A stretch of 64,000 bases of DNA from Loktanella atrilutea (GTDB taxonomy: Bacteria > Pseudomonadota > Alphaproteobacteria > Rhodobacterales > Rhodobacteraceae). The position numbers and the translations under genes were made by a program. The stretch lies in contig NZ_FQUE01000002.1 of NCBI RefSeq assembly GCF_900128995.1, positions 479,853-543,852 on the forward strand, given 5' to 3'. Below are positions 17,891 to 27,493 of the stretch, one piece after another. Below the pieces are notes generated by a model. The model was not told the origin of the DNA. It searched no databases and saw only the letters and a list, made by a program, of their open reading frames with translations. Numbering within the stretch: position 1 is the stretch's first letter; every line of letters starts with the position of its first letter.

Positions 17891-18898
17891 TCAGCGCTTC
17901 CTGATCTTGGGGTTGATGACGCCGTAGAGCATGTCGACGGTCAGGTTGACGATCATCACCATGACGGCGATCAGCAGCAGACCGCCCTGCACCACCGGGT
18001 AGTCGCGGCGGAAGATGCTGTCGACCATCCACTTGCCGATGCCCGGCCAGCTGAAGATCGTCTCGGTCAGGATCGCGCCCGCCAGCAGCGTGCCGACCGA
18101 CAGGCCGATGACGGTGATGACCGGGATCATGGCGTTGCGCAGGGCGTGGATGCCGTTGATACGCCCCGGCGACATGCCTTTGGAACGTGCGGTGCGGATG
18201 TAATCTTCGCCCAGCACCTCCAGCATGGCGGACCGGGTCTGGCGCGCGATGACGGCAAGGGGGATCGTGCCCAGCACGACGGTCGGCAGGATCAGGTGCA
18301 GCACGGCGGACTTGAACGCGCCGCTTTGACCCGATGCCAGACTGTCGATCAGCATGAAACCGGTGGCGTCGGGGAAGTAATACAGCAGGTCGATCCGGCC
18401 CGACACCGGGGTCCAGCCCAGATTGCCGGAAAAGACGATGATCAACAGCAGCGCCCACCAGAAGATCGGCATCGAATAGCCCACCAGCGCCGTCGACATC
18501 AGTGCCCGGTCAAAGAACTTGCCCCGGTTCACGGCGGCGATGACGCCCGCCGGCAGGCCAAGCAGCAGCGCAAAGATCATCGCGCAGATCGACAGTTCCA
18601 GCGTTGCGGGAAAAAGGGCGAAGAATTCGTCGAAGACGGGGCGTTTTGTCACAAAGGACGTGCCCAGATCCCCGTGCAGCACGCCGGTCAGGTAGTCCCA
18701 GAACTGGACGTAGATCGGCTGGTCGAACCCGTATTGCACCTTCAGTTCGGCATAGCGCTCTGCCGACACGCCGCGTTCGCCCGCCATGACGGTGATCGGA
18801 TCGCCCGGCAGCGCCCGGATGAACCCGAAGGAAATCAGCGTCACCCCGATGAACGTCGGAATGAACGTCAGCAGCCGGCCAAGGACGTAGTTCAGCAT
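17891..18898 (-). CDS. Dipeptide/oligopeptide ABC transporter permease (DppB class)
   Basis: 335-residue partner permease. It begins MLNYVLGRLLTFIPTFIGVTLISF, has the DppB block RALPGDPITVMAGERGVS, and the coupling region DYIRTARSKGMSPGRINGIHALRNAMIPVIT. About six transmembrane segments. It overlaps the M24 peptidase stop by 7 bp, so that peptidase is translationally linked to the transporter. Confidence 0.92.
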   Translation of the reverse strand: MLNYVLGRLLTFIPTFIGVTLISFGFIRALPGDPITVMAGERGVSAERYAELKVQYGFDQPIYVQFWDYLTGVLHGDLGTSFVTKRPVFDEFFALFPATLELSICAMIFALLLGLPAGVIAAVNRGKFFDRALMSTALVGYSMPIFWWALLLIIVFSGNLGWTPVSGRIDLLYYFPDATGFMLIDSLASGQSGAFKSAVLHLILPTVVLGTIPLAVIARQTRSAMLEVLGEDYIRTARSKGMSPGRINGIHALRNAMIPVITVIGLSVGTLLAGAILTETIFSWPGIGKWMVDSIFRRDYPVVQGGLLLIAVMVMIVNLTVDMLYGVINPKIRKR

Positions 18899-20001
18899 GA
18901 CAGCACCGTCAGGTCCTTCGGAAAATGGGTCAGCGTCTCGTATCCGTCCGCCGTGATCAGCACGTCATCCTCGATCCGGACGCCGAAATTGCCGATCTGA
19001 TACAGGCCGGGTTCGTTCGTATAGACCGTTCCCTCCGGAAGAACCATGTGGTTGCCCCGCATGATGTAGGGTGCCTCGTGCACATCGCGGCCCAGACCGT
19101 GGCCCGTCTTGGTGCGGATGCGGTCGGCAAAGGGCGAAGCCTCCAGCACTGAAATCACGGCATCGTCGATCTGGTGGGCCGTGACACCGGCGCGGGTGAC
19201 GTCCAGCCCCGCCAGATTGGCACGCAGGACGGTGTCGTAGACCGCCCGGCCTTCGTCGGTGACATGGTCCAGAAACACGGTGCGGGTAATGTCGGCACAA
19301 AAGCCGTCCTTGCGCGCGCCGAAGTCCAGCAGCAGCGCGTCGCCCGCCTTGACGGCATAGTCGTCGCGGGCATGGGCATGGGGTCGCGCCGAATTGTCGC
19401 CGGCGGCGACGATGGGCGGAAACGACAGGCCGTCGGCGCCTTCCTCGAACAGCATCTGCACAAGGGTCTGTTCGATCTGCTTTTCGGTCTGCCCCAGCCG
19501 GACGGTGTCCAGCGTCCGCGTCAGGGCGCGTTCGGAAATGTCGATGGCCCGCTGCAGGGCCGTCAGATCCTCGGTCGTCTTGATCATCCGCAGGGCGGAA
19601 ATCTCGCGCTCGGCATCCACGATCCTCAGATCGGGCTGCGCCGCCAGCATCGCGTGATGCACGAAGACGCGCATCACCTGCCCCTCGACCGCGACAGAGG
19701 AGATGGCGAGGTGCCGCATCAAATCGTCAAAGGCCTTGGCATAGCCGTCCTGATCGCGCCAGTCGAAGATCGCGCCGTCGAAGCCGACCAGTTCCCAGCT
19801 GCCCAGTTCAAGGTTGGGCACCACCGCCGCGGCCGGACCCTTCGCCGGGATCATCAGCACCAGCGGGCGTTCATTGCCACCGAACCCGTGCCGCACGGCG
19901 CGCATGAAATTCGGCCCGGGGACCAGCGCCACGGCATCGACCCCCAGATCGGCGGCGACAGCGGCATAGTCCGCAAGGCGGTGAGCTAAGGATGGGGACA
20001 T
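18892..20001 (-). CDS. M24-family metallopeptidase (Xaa-Pro aminopeptidase/prolidase type)
   Basis: 369-residue pita-bread peptidase. The five dinuclear metal ligands are visible: the two Asp in LLLDFGARKDGFCADITRTV, the His in TGHGLGRDVHE, and the Glu residues in NEPGLY and VRIEDD. The N-terminal creatinase-like domain is present (about 1-140). No signal peptide, so cytoplasmic. It sits between the binding protein and permease genes of a dipeptide importer, which suggests it hydrolyses imported proline-containing peptides; the exact specificity is not determined by sequence. Confidence 0.88.
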   Translation of the reverse strand: MSPSLAHRLADYAAVAADLGVDAVALVPGPNFMRAVRHGFGGNERPLVLMIPAKGPAAAVVPNLELGSWELVGFDGAIFDWRDQDGYAKAFDDLMRHLAISSVAVEGQVMRVFVHHAMLAAQPDLRIVDAEREISALRMIKTTEDLTALQRAIDISERALTRTLDTVRLGQTEKQIEQTLVQMLFEEGADGLSFPPIVAAGDNSARPHAHARDDYAVKAGDALLLDFGARKDGFCADITRTVFLDHVTDEGRAVYDTVLRANLAGLDVTRAGVTAHQIDDAVISVLEASPFADRIRTKTGHGLGRDVHEAPYIMRGNHMVLPEGTVYTNEPGLYQIGNFGVRIEDDVLITADGYETLTHFPKDLTVLSC

Positions 20002-20030
20002 GTGGGGATTTTCCGTCTTTCAAACAGCAA

Positions 20031-20056
20031 GGGGCGGCACACGATGGTGCCGCCCC
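20031..20056 (-). terminator. Intercistronic hairpin after the dipeptide-binding protein gene
   Basis: A perfect 10-bp stem, GGGGCGGCAC and GTGCCGCCCC with a 6-nt loop, lies 20 bp beyond the binding protein stop and 30 bp before the M24 peptidase start. No T-run follows on the minus strand. It is likely a 3'-stabilising or partial-termination hairpin that keeps binding-protein mRNA in excess over permease mRNA, as is common in ABC importer operons. Confidence 0.7.
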
Positions 20057-20075
20057 GGATGGTCAGGGCGACCGG

Positions 20076-21665
20076 TTACTCTTTCAGGCCGACGGCGTTG
20101 AAGATGTGACCGCCCAGCGGGTGCACGACATAGCCTTCGACCTCGGGACGCATGGTCATGTAGACGACCGAATGCGCGATCGTGTCCCAGGGGGCCTGAT
20201 CCTTGAAGATCTGCTGCGCCTGTTCGTACAGCGGCGCACGCTCTTCCTGCGTCGGCAGGACCTTCGCCTCTTGGATCAGCTTGTCGAAGTCCTCGTTGCA
20301 CCAGTTGGCGCGGTTCGAGTTGCCGACCGCATCGCAGCCCAGCAGCACGGCGAGGAAGTTGTCGGGATCACCGTTGTCGCCGGTCCAGCCCAGCAGCACG
20401 GCGCCGTCACGGTCGGCGGCCTTGGACCGTTCCAGATACTCGCCCCACTCGTAGGACACGATCTCCACATCGACGCCGACCTTGGACAGATCGTCCTGCA
20501 TCAGTTCGGCCATGCGGCGGGCGTTCGGGTTGTAGGGACGCTGCACCGGCATCGCCCAGATCTTCATCGACAGGTCGGTGACGCCTTCCTCTTCCAGCAT
20601 CGCCTTGGCGGCCTCGGGGTCATACTGATCGTCCTCGATCGCGTCGTTGTAGGACCACATCGTGGGCGGGATCGGGTTCTTGGCGATCTGGCCGGACCCT
20701 TGGAACACGACGTCGATGATCGACTGCTTGTCGATCGCCATGTTCAGCGCCTTGCGGACCTTGGCGTTGTCGAAGGGGGCCACGTTCGTGTTGTAGGCCA
20801 GATAGCCCACGTTCAGGCCTTCCTGCTCCATCACGACGACATCGTCGCTGTCCTTCATCGCCTGCACGTCCGCGGGGTTCGGGTAGGCCATGATGTGGCA
20901 CTCGCCCGCCTGCACCTTCTGGTAGCGGACCGAGGCGTCGGGCGTGATCGCGAAGATCAGGCTCTCGACCTTGGCCTTGTCGCCGTAATACTCGTCATTG
21001 CGCAGATAGCGGATGACGGCGTCCTTCTGGTAGGCTTGGAACTTGAACGGTCCGGTGCCGATGGGCGCCTGGTTCAGCATTTCCGGCGTGCCGGCTTCCA
21101 TCATCGCGTCGGCGTATTCCTTCGACACGATCGACGCGAAATCCATCGCCATGTTCGCGATGAAGGGCGCCTCGGGGCGGGTCAGGTTGAACTTGACGGT
21201 ATAATCGTCGACCTTCTCGATGCTCTCGACCAGATCGGGCATCGACATGGACCCGTAGTATTCCCACGTGCCGCCAGAGTAGCTGTTGTAGGGGTTGTCC
21301 GGGTTGCCCTGACGATCGAAGGTAAAGATCACGTCGTCGGCGTTGAAATTGCGGGTCGGCGTGAACTGGTCGTTGGCGTGGAACTTGACGCCCTGACGCA
21401 GCTTGAACGTGACGGTCTTGCCGTCCTCGGAAACCTCCCAGCTTTCGGCCAGACCGGGCAGAACCTCTGTCGTGCCGACCTTGAATTCCGTCAGGTGGTC
21501 ATAGATCGGGTGGCTGGACGCGTCGAAGGTCGTGCCGGCGGTATAGAGCGCCGGGTCGAACCCTTCGGGCGACCCTTCCGAGCAATAGACCAGCGACTGG
21601 GCAGAGGCAGAGACCCCCACCGTGGCCAGCAACAGGCCCGTTGCAACCGTTGATTTGAAGGACAT
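20076..21665 (-). CDS. Dipeptide ABC transporter periplasmic binding protein (DppA class, SBP_bac_5)
   Basis: 529-residue extracytoplasmic solute receptor. The Sec signal peptide ends at SASAQ-S (about residue 23). SBP_bac_5 blocks follow: LVYCSEGSPEGFDPALYTAGT, LAESWEVSEDGKTVTFKLRQGVKFH, and NVGYLAYNTNVAPFDNAKVRKALNMAID. The close match to DppA layout points to dipeptides; DppA homologues can also bind haem or 5-aminolevulinate, so those remain options. First gene of the operon that continues with peptidase, permeases and ATPases, behind a 230-bp upstream interval. Confidence 0.9.
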   Translation of the reverse strand: MSFKSTVATGLLLATVGVSASAQSLVYCSEGSPEGFDPALYTAGTTFDASSHPIYDHLTEFKVGTTEVLPGLAESWEVSEDGKTVTFKLRQGVKFHANDQFTPTRNFNADDVIFTFDRQGNPDNPYNSYSGGTWEYYGSMSMPDLVESIEKVDDYTVKFNLTRPEAPFIANMAMDFASIVSKEYADAMMEAGTPEMLNQAPIGTGPFKFQAYQKDAVIRYLRNDEYYGDKAKVESLIFAITPDASVRYQKVQAGECHIMAYPNPADVQAMKDSDDVVVMEQEGLNVGYLAYNTNVAPFDNAKVRKALNMAIDKQSIIDVVFQGSGQIAKNPIPPTMWSYNDAIEDDQYDPEAAKAMLEEEGVTDLSMKIWAMPVQRPYNPNARRMAELMQDDLSKVGVDVEIVSYEWGEYLERSKAADRDGAVLLGWTGDNGDPDNFLAVLLGCDAVGNSNRANWCNEDFDKLIQEAKVLPTQEERAPLYEQAQQIFKDQAPWDTIAHSVVYMTMRPEVEGYVVHPLGGHIFNAVGLKE

Positions 21666-21897
21666 TCATTTCTCCCGTTTGGTTTTGGTTATTCTTTGGT
21701 CCGGTTCATCCGACCTCGACGTGGAGTAACTTGGTCTGCACGAAAATGAAACCATTCTTGCCCCGCCATCGGTCCCCCCTTCTACACCGCACCCCCGCCG
21801 TGGCCAACCGCCTCCGCGCCAATGCCTCCCGCAAAATTCCTCGGTCTGGTGAAGCGCCGGACGCAGTCGCAATAGGCGGTCGGGACAGGCCGACCGA

Positions 21898-22911
21898 CTA
21901 GCCGGCCACGCAGATCGTTCGGCGGGCCTTGCCATGAACGGCAATCAGATCCCACCAGCTTTCGAGGAAGGCATCCTCAAGCCGACTTGCCGAACGGATC
22001 GTCGCGCGCCGTTCGATGCCGCCCGATATGGCGCGTTCAAGCACACGACGGATATCATCGGTGGTCTGAAGCGCGACGACGGCGGCACCATGCGGGGCGT
22101 GATCCTGCAACCCGTCCACATCGGCGCAGATGACCGGGCGTCCGGCACTCAGGGCTTCGATGGCCACGAGGCCGTAGGCCTCCCAGCGGGAGGGCATGAC
22201 CACGGCATCGACCTCCGCATAAGGGCGGGTCGGGTCGGCGGCGAAGCCCTTGAAATGGATGCGTGGATCACCGGCGGCCAGCGCGCGCAAGGATGCCTCC
22301 TCCTCCCCCTGACCGTAGACGTGCAAGGCGATGTCTGCCTGCGGCAAGGTGCGGAATGCCGTGACGAGGGCGTCGAATCCCTTCTGCCGATCAAGGCGCC
22401 CGATCGCGCCGAAGACCCGCACCGGGCCCGCACGGTCGGGGACGGCGCGAAGGGCCGACAGGTCCACGCAGGACGGAATGACAGCAACCTTGTCGGACCG
22501 GCACAGGCCGGCATTTCGGATCCAGACGGCCTGCCCCGCGCTCACCGCGACGATCCTGTCGAACAGCCCGAACCCAACGCGCAGCATCCTGCGGAAACGC
22601 CGGGGCCGGGCGACGTTATGCGCCACGAACCCTGCGGTATAGCTGTGTTCCACATGGATCATCGGAGTCATGGGATTGGCAACGCGTAACGCCGCCAGAC
22701 CCGGCAACCCGCGCCAGTTCATCGTCAGATGAGAGACGATGATGTCGGCTTTCAACCGTTCGGGCCTGATTCGGCCACGCGCGACCTGCCGCGTGATGTG
22801 CCGGGCCTGATCCTGCAACGGGCCAGAGGTCACGAGGAAGTCGACGACACGCATGACACCGCCCGCGGTGGTGTCGTCGATCAGGTGCATCACGACGGGA
22901 CGGCGGGTCAC
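21898..22911 (-). CDS. GT4-type glycosyltransferase of the EPS locus
   Basis: 337 residues with a GT-B fold. The C-terminal nucleotide-sugar domain has VRVFGAIGRLDRQKGFDALVTAF and PSRWEAYGLVAIEALSAGRPVI, including the E-x7-E motif. The N-terminal domain begins VMHLIDDTTAGGVMRVVDF. The GTG start at 22911 overlaps the preceding stop as GTGA; a longer open frame upstream is antisense-like low complexity. Probably adds a sugar to the lipid-linked EPS repeat unit in the cytoplasm; donor and acceptor unknown. Last gene of the four-gene minus-strand EPS operon. Confidence 0.85.
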   Translation of the reverse strand: MTRRPVVMHLIDDTTAGGVMRVVDFLVTSGPLQDQARHITRQVARGRIRPERLKADIIVSHLTMNWRGLPGLAALRVANPMTPMIHVEHSYTAGFVAHNVARPRRFRRMLRVGFGLFDRIVAVSAGQAVWIRNAGLCRSDKVAVIPSCVDLSALRAVPDRAGPVRVFGAIGRLDRQKGFDALVTAFRTLPQADIALHVYGQGEEEASLRALAAGDPRIHFKGFAADPTRPYAEVDAVVMPSRWEAYGLVAIEALSAGRPVICADVDGLQDHAPHGAAVVALQTTDDIRRVLERAISGGIERRATIRSASRLEDAFLESWWDLIAVHGKARRTICVAG

Positions 22912-23888
22912 GGGCGCTGCGCCTTCAGCGGCAAAAAGGTCGCCATGACCGCCCGGCCGCCCAGCCGCAGCACAAGGGCGGCGATGACCGTGGTGACGGT
23001 CCTGACCGGCTCTTCGATCAGCGGCAGGCGGGACTGGCCCAGCGCCCGGACAGTCAACCGCCACGCGCGGTCGCCGTCGCAATCGCTGACCGCGCGGCGG
23101 GACAGGTAGCGCAACTGATAGGCACGGGCGACCGGGGTCAGGCGGGTCATCATCGCCGGGTCGAGGGGCGTCAGCTTGGCGATCATCGCCTCCCACGCGG
23201 CCAGCTGCCGGTCGGTTGCGGCGGACAGGCCACCGGCGCTAATGCGGTAGCGCGTCAGCAGGCCGGGCACGCCTTCGAACTGCCAGTTGGTCGTCAGGGC
23301 GATCCGCATCCAGCACTCGATGTCCTCCGACTGGCGGAAGGTCTCGTCGAAATACCAGTCGCGCACGGTCTCGAACGCCGGGCGATAGGCGATGGCGTCA
23401 AGCACCGCGCGGCGGATCACCGCCGCCGACCCGTTGCCGATCGGGTTGCGCTTGAGGATATGCGCGGCGTCGATGCCGGTCAGGCGCGGGCACTGCGCCT
23501 GCTTCAGCAGGGTGCCGGTATCGTCGATCAAGGCCGACCCGGCGTAGCTGATGCCCACGTGCGGCGCCGCATCCAGATGGCGGACATGAGCCTGCAGCTT
23601 CCATGGCTCCCACAGGTCGTCGGCATCGCAGAATCCGATCAGCTCCCCCGCGGCGGCGGCGATGCCGCTGTTGCGCGCCCCGGCAAGGCCCCTGTTGCGT
23701 TGCCGGACAAGGCGCACACGCGGGTCGCTCTGGAACGAGGCCGCGATGGCGGCGGTGGTGTCGCTGGACCCGTCGTCGACGACGACGATCTCGAAATCTT
23801 TGAAGGTCTGGGCAAGCAGGCTGGACAGGGTCTCTGCCAGGGTCCGGGCGCAATTGAAGGCGGGGACGACGATGGTGGCGCGGGGCAT
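22908..23888 (-). CDS. GT2-family glycosyltransferase of the EPS locus (first)
   Basis: 326 residues. The GT-A N-terminus is clear: ATIVVPAFNCARTLAETLSSLLAQTFKDFEIVVVDDGSSD, then GLAGARNSGIAAAAGELIGFCDADDLWEPWK with the DXD metal site (DAD). The C-terminal third is helical and conserved with the next GT2 (SAGGLS block). The start at 23888 has AGGAAA upstream; the frame stays open further 5' without meaning. 17 bp after the neighbouring GT2 stop. Sugar specificity unknown. Confidence 0.87.
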   Translation of the reverse strand: MPRATIVVPAFNCARTLAETLSSLLAQTFKDFEIVVVDDGSSDTTAAIAASFQSDPRVRLVRQRNRGLAGARNSGIAAAAGELIGFCDADDLWEPWKLQAHVRHLDAAPHVGISYAGSALIDDTGTLLKQAQCPRLTGIDAAHILKRNPIGNGSAAVIRRAVLDAIAYRPAFETVRDWYFDETFRQSEDIECWMRIALTTNWQFEGVPGLLTRYRISAGGLSAATDRQLAAWEAMIAKLTPLDPAMMTRLTPVARAYQLRYLSRRAVSDCDGDRAWRLTVRALGQSRLPLIEEPVRTVTTVIAALVLRLGGRAVMATFLPLKAQRP

Positions 23889-23905
23889 GGATGGTTTCCT
23901 TTTTG

Positions 23906-24826
23906 TCAGCGAGAGAAGAGGCGGCCCGTCAGGGCGGGTGGCATCAACAGCGCCGTGCAGGCCCCGATCAACGTCAGCAGCCCCCGGCGAGGGGTGGAAA
24001 AGAAGGCGGCCGGGCAAAAGATCAGGCCACGGGCCGCATAGCGAAGGGGATCGATCCGGCTTTGCCCAAGGCGCAGGGACCGGCGGGCGAGGTAGCGCTG
24101 ATGCACCGCCTCTGCCGCCCGGTCCGGCGCATGGCCGAAACGCGCAGCGGTCTGCAGCGCGGTCCGGCGCCCCTGCGCCATGGCCTGCAGATCGGATGAC
24201 AACCCGCCGGCGCTGGTGCGATACCACGTCTGGCACAGGTCGATGCCGACGATCCGGGCACCCCCGCCGACAAGGCGGATCAGCCATTCCAGATCCTCGT
24301 TGTGCACGATCCGGGCGTCGAACCCGCCGGAGGCGACGAAAAGCTCCCGCCGGACGGCGATGTTCGACATGGTGCAGACCGGGTTCTCTCCCAGCAGCCG
24401 GGGGATGGTCAGGGCTCCCTCCGGCACGGTGGAAAACGTGACCGCGTCCTCCGGCACATCGCGGAAGAAGGCGATCTGACCATAGACGGCATCCACCCCG
24501 GAATCGGTGAAGATCGTCGTCAGCTCGGCCAGCTTCGTCGGCGACCAGAGGTCGTCGGCATCGCAGAACGCGATGATCGTGCCGTGCGCAACAGTGGCGC
24601 CGTGATTGCGCGCGTCCGACGGCCCCTTGCCCGGATTGCGCACCAGCCGGATACGCGGATCGCACGCGGCATGTGCGCGGACGATGGCCACGGTGTCATC
24701 CGTCGACCCGTCGTCGACGCAGATCACCTCCCACGCCGGATGGGTCTGGCAGGTGATGCTGGCCAGCGTATCCCGGATGGTCGCGGCGGCATTGTAGCAG
24801 GGGATGACGACAGAGTATTGCGGCAT
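23906..24826 (-). CDS. GT2-family glycosyltransferase of the EPS locus (second)
   Basis: 306 residues, GT-A fold: YSVVIPCYNAAATIRDTLASITCQTHPAWEVICVDDGSTDD, then GPSDARNHGATVAHGTIIAFCDADDLWSPTK with the DAD metal site. Clearly paralogous to the downstream GT2, including the W-x-RTSAGGLSSDLQ-type block. The C-terminus has a weakly hydrophobic stretch. It starts 3 bp after the flippase stop. Likely an EPS repeat-unit transferase. Confidence 0.87.
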   Translation of the reverse strand: MPQYSVVIPCYNAAATIRDTLASITCQTHPAWEVICVDDGSTDDTVAIVRAHAACDPRIRLVRNPGKGPSDARNHGATVAHGTIIAFCDADDLWSPTKLAELTTIFTDSGVDAVYGQIAFFRDVPEDAVTFSTVPEGALTIPRLLGENPVCTMSNIAVRRELFVASGGFDARIVHNEDLEWLIRLVGGGARIVGIDLCQTWYRTSAGGLSSDLQAMAQGRRTALQTAARFGHAPDRAAEAVHQRYLARRSLRLGQSRIDPLRYAARGLIFCPAAFFSTPRRGLLTLIGACTALLMPPALTGRLFSR

Positions 24827-24829
24827 GGA

Positions 24830-26065
24830 TCAAACCTCGGCCAGACGGGGAAAGAAGGCGGTACGGATCGCGGGAAGCGAAGCGACGACGAAGATGATCG
24901 TCGTGACAATGGCATAGCCGGTGGCGACGGCGGTCAGGCCAAGGGGGGCCAGCAGCACCGTGTTCGCGACGACCCCCGCGGCGAGGGCCACTGTCACGGC
25001 CAGTTCCACCTGCGGCCGGTCGTTGGCCCGCAGCCAGCCGGCGGCGGCGGTCCACAGCGTGGTGGGAATCGCCACGAGGCAGAGGATCGAGACGATATCG
25101 CCGATCCCCGCCCAGTCGTCGCCCAGCAGGACGGGCACGTAATAGGGTGCGGCCAGCGCCTGCAGGATCACCACCGGACCGATCAGGCCGATCCCGGTCA
25201 GGATGCTGCCGCGCAGGGCCGCGCTGCGGTCGGCGGTCTGGGTCAGGTGCGGAAACAGCACCGTGGCGAAGGCGACGGTAAAGGCGTTCGACAGGCTCAA
25301 CCCCGCATTGAAGGCCATGAAATAAAGGCCCAGCGCCTGCGACCCCATCAGCAGACCGACGATCAGCTTGTCCGCCTGCAGGCGCAGCGCCTTGACCAGC
25401 TCCACACCCAGCACCGCCCAGCCGTAGCTGACGAAGGGGCGCAGTGGGGCGAAGCCCGCGGCGGGCTGTCGAACCCACGGATGCAGGCGACGCACGGCGA
25501 CCAGCCAGATCGGCGCGGACAACAGGCGCGGCAGGATTAGCGCCAGCGCCGAAGGCCAGAAGAGGACCAGCAGCACCGACATCAGGTTTGCGCCGACGAC
25601 CTGCGCCCCGGCAATCGACGCGGTGCGGCGCAGCTTGCCCGCACGCATCGCCAGCGCGACCTGCACCAGTCCCGCCGGCATGAAAAGATACTCGGCCCCC
25701 AGCAGCAGGATCAGCAGGGACAGCGTAACGCTGCCGCCCGTCAGCCAGAACCCGGCAGCGACAAGGGTCTGGATCGCGAACAGCCCGATACTCCACCCCC
25801 AAAAGATGCGGTGCGCCGTGGCGCAAACGGCCTCCAGCGTCTCGTCGGTGGCGGCGATGATGCGCTGACCGACGCCGGTTTCCGTCAGCGACTTCAGGAT
25901 GTCACCGGCGGCGATCGCTGTCGCAGCGACGCCGATCTGGTGCAGGTCCAGCGTTCGCGCCACCGCCATCACGACGATCAGGCGCGACGCCTTGGACGCC
26001 ACTTCGGACGCACCGTAGGCCATGAGGTTGCCGATCAGGGCCTTCGATCGTGATGTCGTCTGCAT
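24830..26065 (-). CDS. Wzx-like polysaccharide flippase
   Basis: 411-residue MOP-superfamily membrane protein with about 11-12 hydrophobic segments. The N-terminal segment LIGNLMAYGASEVASKASRLIVVMAVARTLD is typical of PST/Wzx proteins. Expected to flip the undecaprenyl-linked EPS repeat unit across the inner membrane. First gene of the minus-strand operon, divergent from the Wza-like exporter gene; the shared 198-bp intergenic region contains the degenerate palindrome at 26166-26187. Confidence 0.87.
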   Translation of the reverse strand: MQTTSRSKALIGNLMAYGASEVASKASRLIVVMAVARTLDLHQIGVAATAIAAGDILKSLTETGVGQRIIAATDETLEAVCATAHRIFWGWSIGLFAIQTLVAAGFWLTGGSVTLSLLILLLGAEYLFMPAGLVQVALAMRAGKLRRTASIAGAQVVGANLMSVLLVLFWPSALALILPRLLSAPIWLVAVRRLHPWVRQPAAGFAPLRPFVSYGWAVLGVELVKALRLQADKLIVGLLMGSQALGLYFMAFNAGLSLSNAFTVAFATVLFPHLTQTADRSAALRGSILTGIGLIGPVVILQALAAPYYVPVLLGDDWAGIGDIVSILCLVAIPTTLWTAAAGWLRANDRPQVELAVTVALAAGVVANTVLLAPLGLTAVATGYAIVTTIIFVVASLPAIRTAFFPRLAEV

Positions 26066-26165
26066 GGCTGGGCCGTCCCCTTCGTTAAGGTCAACGAACC
26101 ATTAAGGCGCCGCCCGCCACCTGTCGCGGGCGCCTCCGGTCACCGGGATCGCACAAATGCGCAAC

Positions 26166-26187
26166 AACCTACCCGTCAGGATAGACC
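26166..26187. promoter_or_regulatory. Degenerate copy of the EPS palindrome in the wzx/wza divergent promoter region
   Basis: AACCTACCCG-N2-AGGATAGACC lies 77 bp before the wza-like start and 101 bp before the flippase start. It aligns without gaps to the two perfect 22-bp palindromes at 30610 and 33791, with 15 of 20 arm positions identical. Position and match suggest a weaker operator of the same regulator. Confidence 0.5.
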
Positions 26188-26263
26188 GGTATCCCGCTGG
26201 CCCTTGGACCGCGTCGCGGGATTCGCATAAGGTCGCTGCAACGACAGGTAGGCGAGGTGAGCG

Positions 26264-27493
26264 TTGGCCCATTCAATTCCATTGTGCTGCGCGTTGTCGC
26301 TCCTGATGCTGACGCCCGCCTGCACGGCCTACGACACGCCCGACAACATCGAGCCCGTGGCCACAGGAGACGCCTATCAGGCGCAGTACCGCGACCCCAG
26401 TGTGACCCGCGCGAATGCGATGTTCCTCCGGTCAGAGGCGCTGAACGCGCAGAAATGCCTTCCCTACGGCGGGCTGGACGCGAATGGCGCCGGGCTCGGC
26501 AAGGGCAGCGCGATGGCCGATGCGATCCTGCAGGGCGAGCGGCTGACCCGGAACGACCTCCTTGACGTGCGCGTCGGCGACGACCCGACCTTCAGCGGGT
26601 CCTATGTCGTGTCGCGCGACGGCACGCTCAAGCTGCCCTTTCTCGACCCGATCCAGGCCCAGGGCCGGTCCACGACAGAGGTCGAGGCCGACATATTGCG
26701 CGGCCTGCAGGCCAAGGATTTTTACGCGGATGCGCCGCAGCTGTCGGTGCGCGTCACGGATTTCGCCTCCGTCACCGTCGGCGTATCCGGCGCCGTCTTC
26801 GAACCCCATGCGGTCGAAATCGGCGGCGTGCCGGGCGATGGCCTCGACGTGCTGCGTCAGGCGGCGCTGGGCGCCTCGACCGAAGGGCGCAACCTCTCGG
26901 CAGCCCTGCGCGCGGTCGGCGGCGTGCGGCCCGACGCCGACATCTCGGCGGTCGAGGTGCGGCGCGGCGGCGTGCTCTACCGCCTCGACATGCGCGGCGT
27001 GTTCGAGGGGCAGAATGCCGTCGACATCATGCTGCTGACCGGGGACGAGGTCCGCGTCCCCAGCCGCCAGTGCTTTCAGGAAGACCTGATGCGCCCCAGC
27101 CCCATCAGCCCGCCGGGTGTCAGCCTGTTCCTGTCCAATCTGACGCAGCCCGCCAGCAACAACGCCGCGGCGGCCATCGGCCAGACGGTGCGAGAGGTGC
27201 CGTATGGCACGCGCTACCTGCAGGCGGTGATCGACGCGAACTGCGTCGGCGGGCCGCGCAGCACCAGCGCCGACCGGTCGTCTGTGCTCTTCACCCGCAA
27301 CCCGGTGACCGGCGTGTCCGCCGTGATCGAACGGGATATCGAAGATCTTCTGCGGCGTGCCGACCGTGACGACTACGATCCCTACCTGCTGCCGGGCGAT
27401 GCGCTGGCCTGCTACGACAGCACGGTCACGAACATTGCCGAAGTCGGGCGCATCTTCGGCATCCTCGGGGCCGCGACGCTCATCGCTAGATAA
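26264..27493 (+). CDS. Wza-like polysaccharide export protein (outer-membrane/periplasmic)
   Basis: 409 residues. An N-terminal export signal is followed by Cys at about residue 20 (LMLTPACTAYD), suggesting a lipoprotein, though the lipobox is imperfect. The Poly_export block is NDLLDVRVGDDPTFSGSYVVSRDGTLKLPFLDPIQAQGRSTTEVEADIL; a SLBB-like repeat follows (VTVGVSGAVFEPHAVEIGG). A C-terminal about 120-residue region is less typical. Expected to form the EPS export channel with the Wzz/Wzc-like protein at 33903. Its 3' end overlaps the convergent kinase gene by 8 bp. Confidence 0.87.
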   Translation: MAHSIPLCCALSLLMLTPACTAYDTPDNIEPVATGDAYQAQYRDPSVTRANAMFLRSEALNAQKCLPYGGLDANGAGLGKGSAMADAILQGERLTRNDLLDVRVGDDPTFSGSYVVSRDGTLKLPFLDPIQAQGRSTTEVEADILRGLQAKDFYADAPQLSVRVTDFASVTVGVSGAVFEPHAVEIGGVPGDGLDVLRQAALGASTEGRNLSAALRAVGGVRPDADISAVEVRRGGVLYRLDMRGVFEGQNAVDIMLLTGDEVRVPSRQCFQEDLMRPSPISPPGVSLFLSNLTQPASNNAAAAIGQTVREVPYGTRYLQAVIDANCVGGPRSTSADRSSVLFTRNPVTGVSAVIERDIEDLLRRADRDDYDPYLLPGDALACYDSTVTNIAEVGRIFGILGAATLIAR

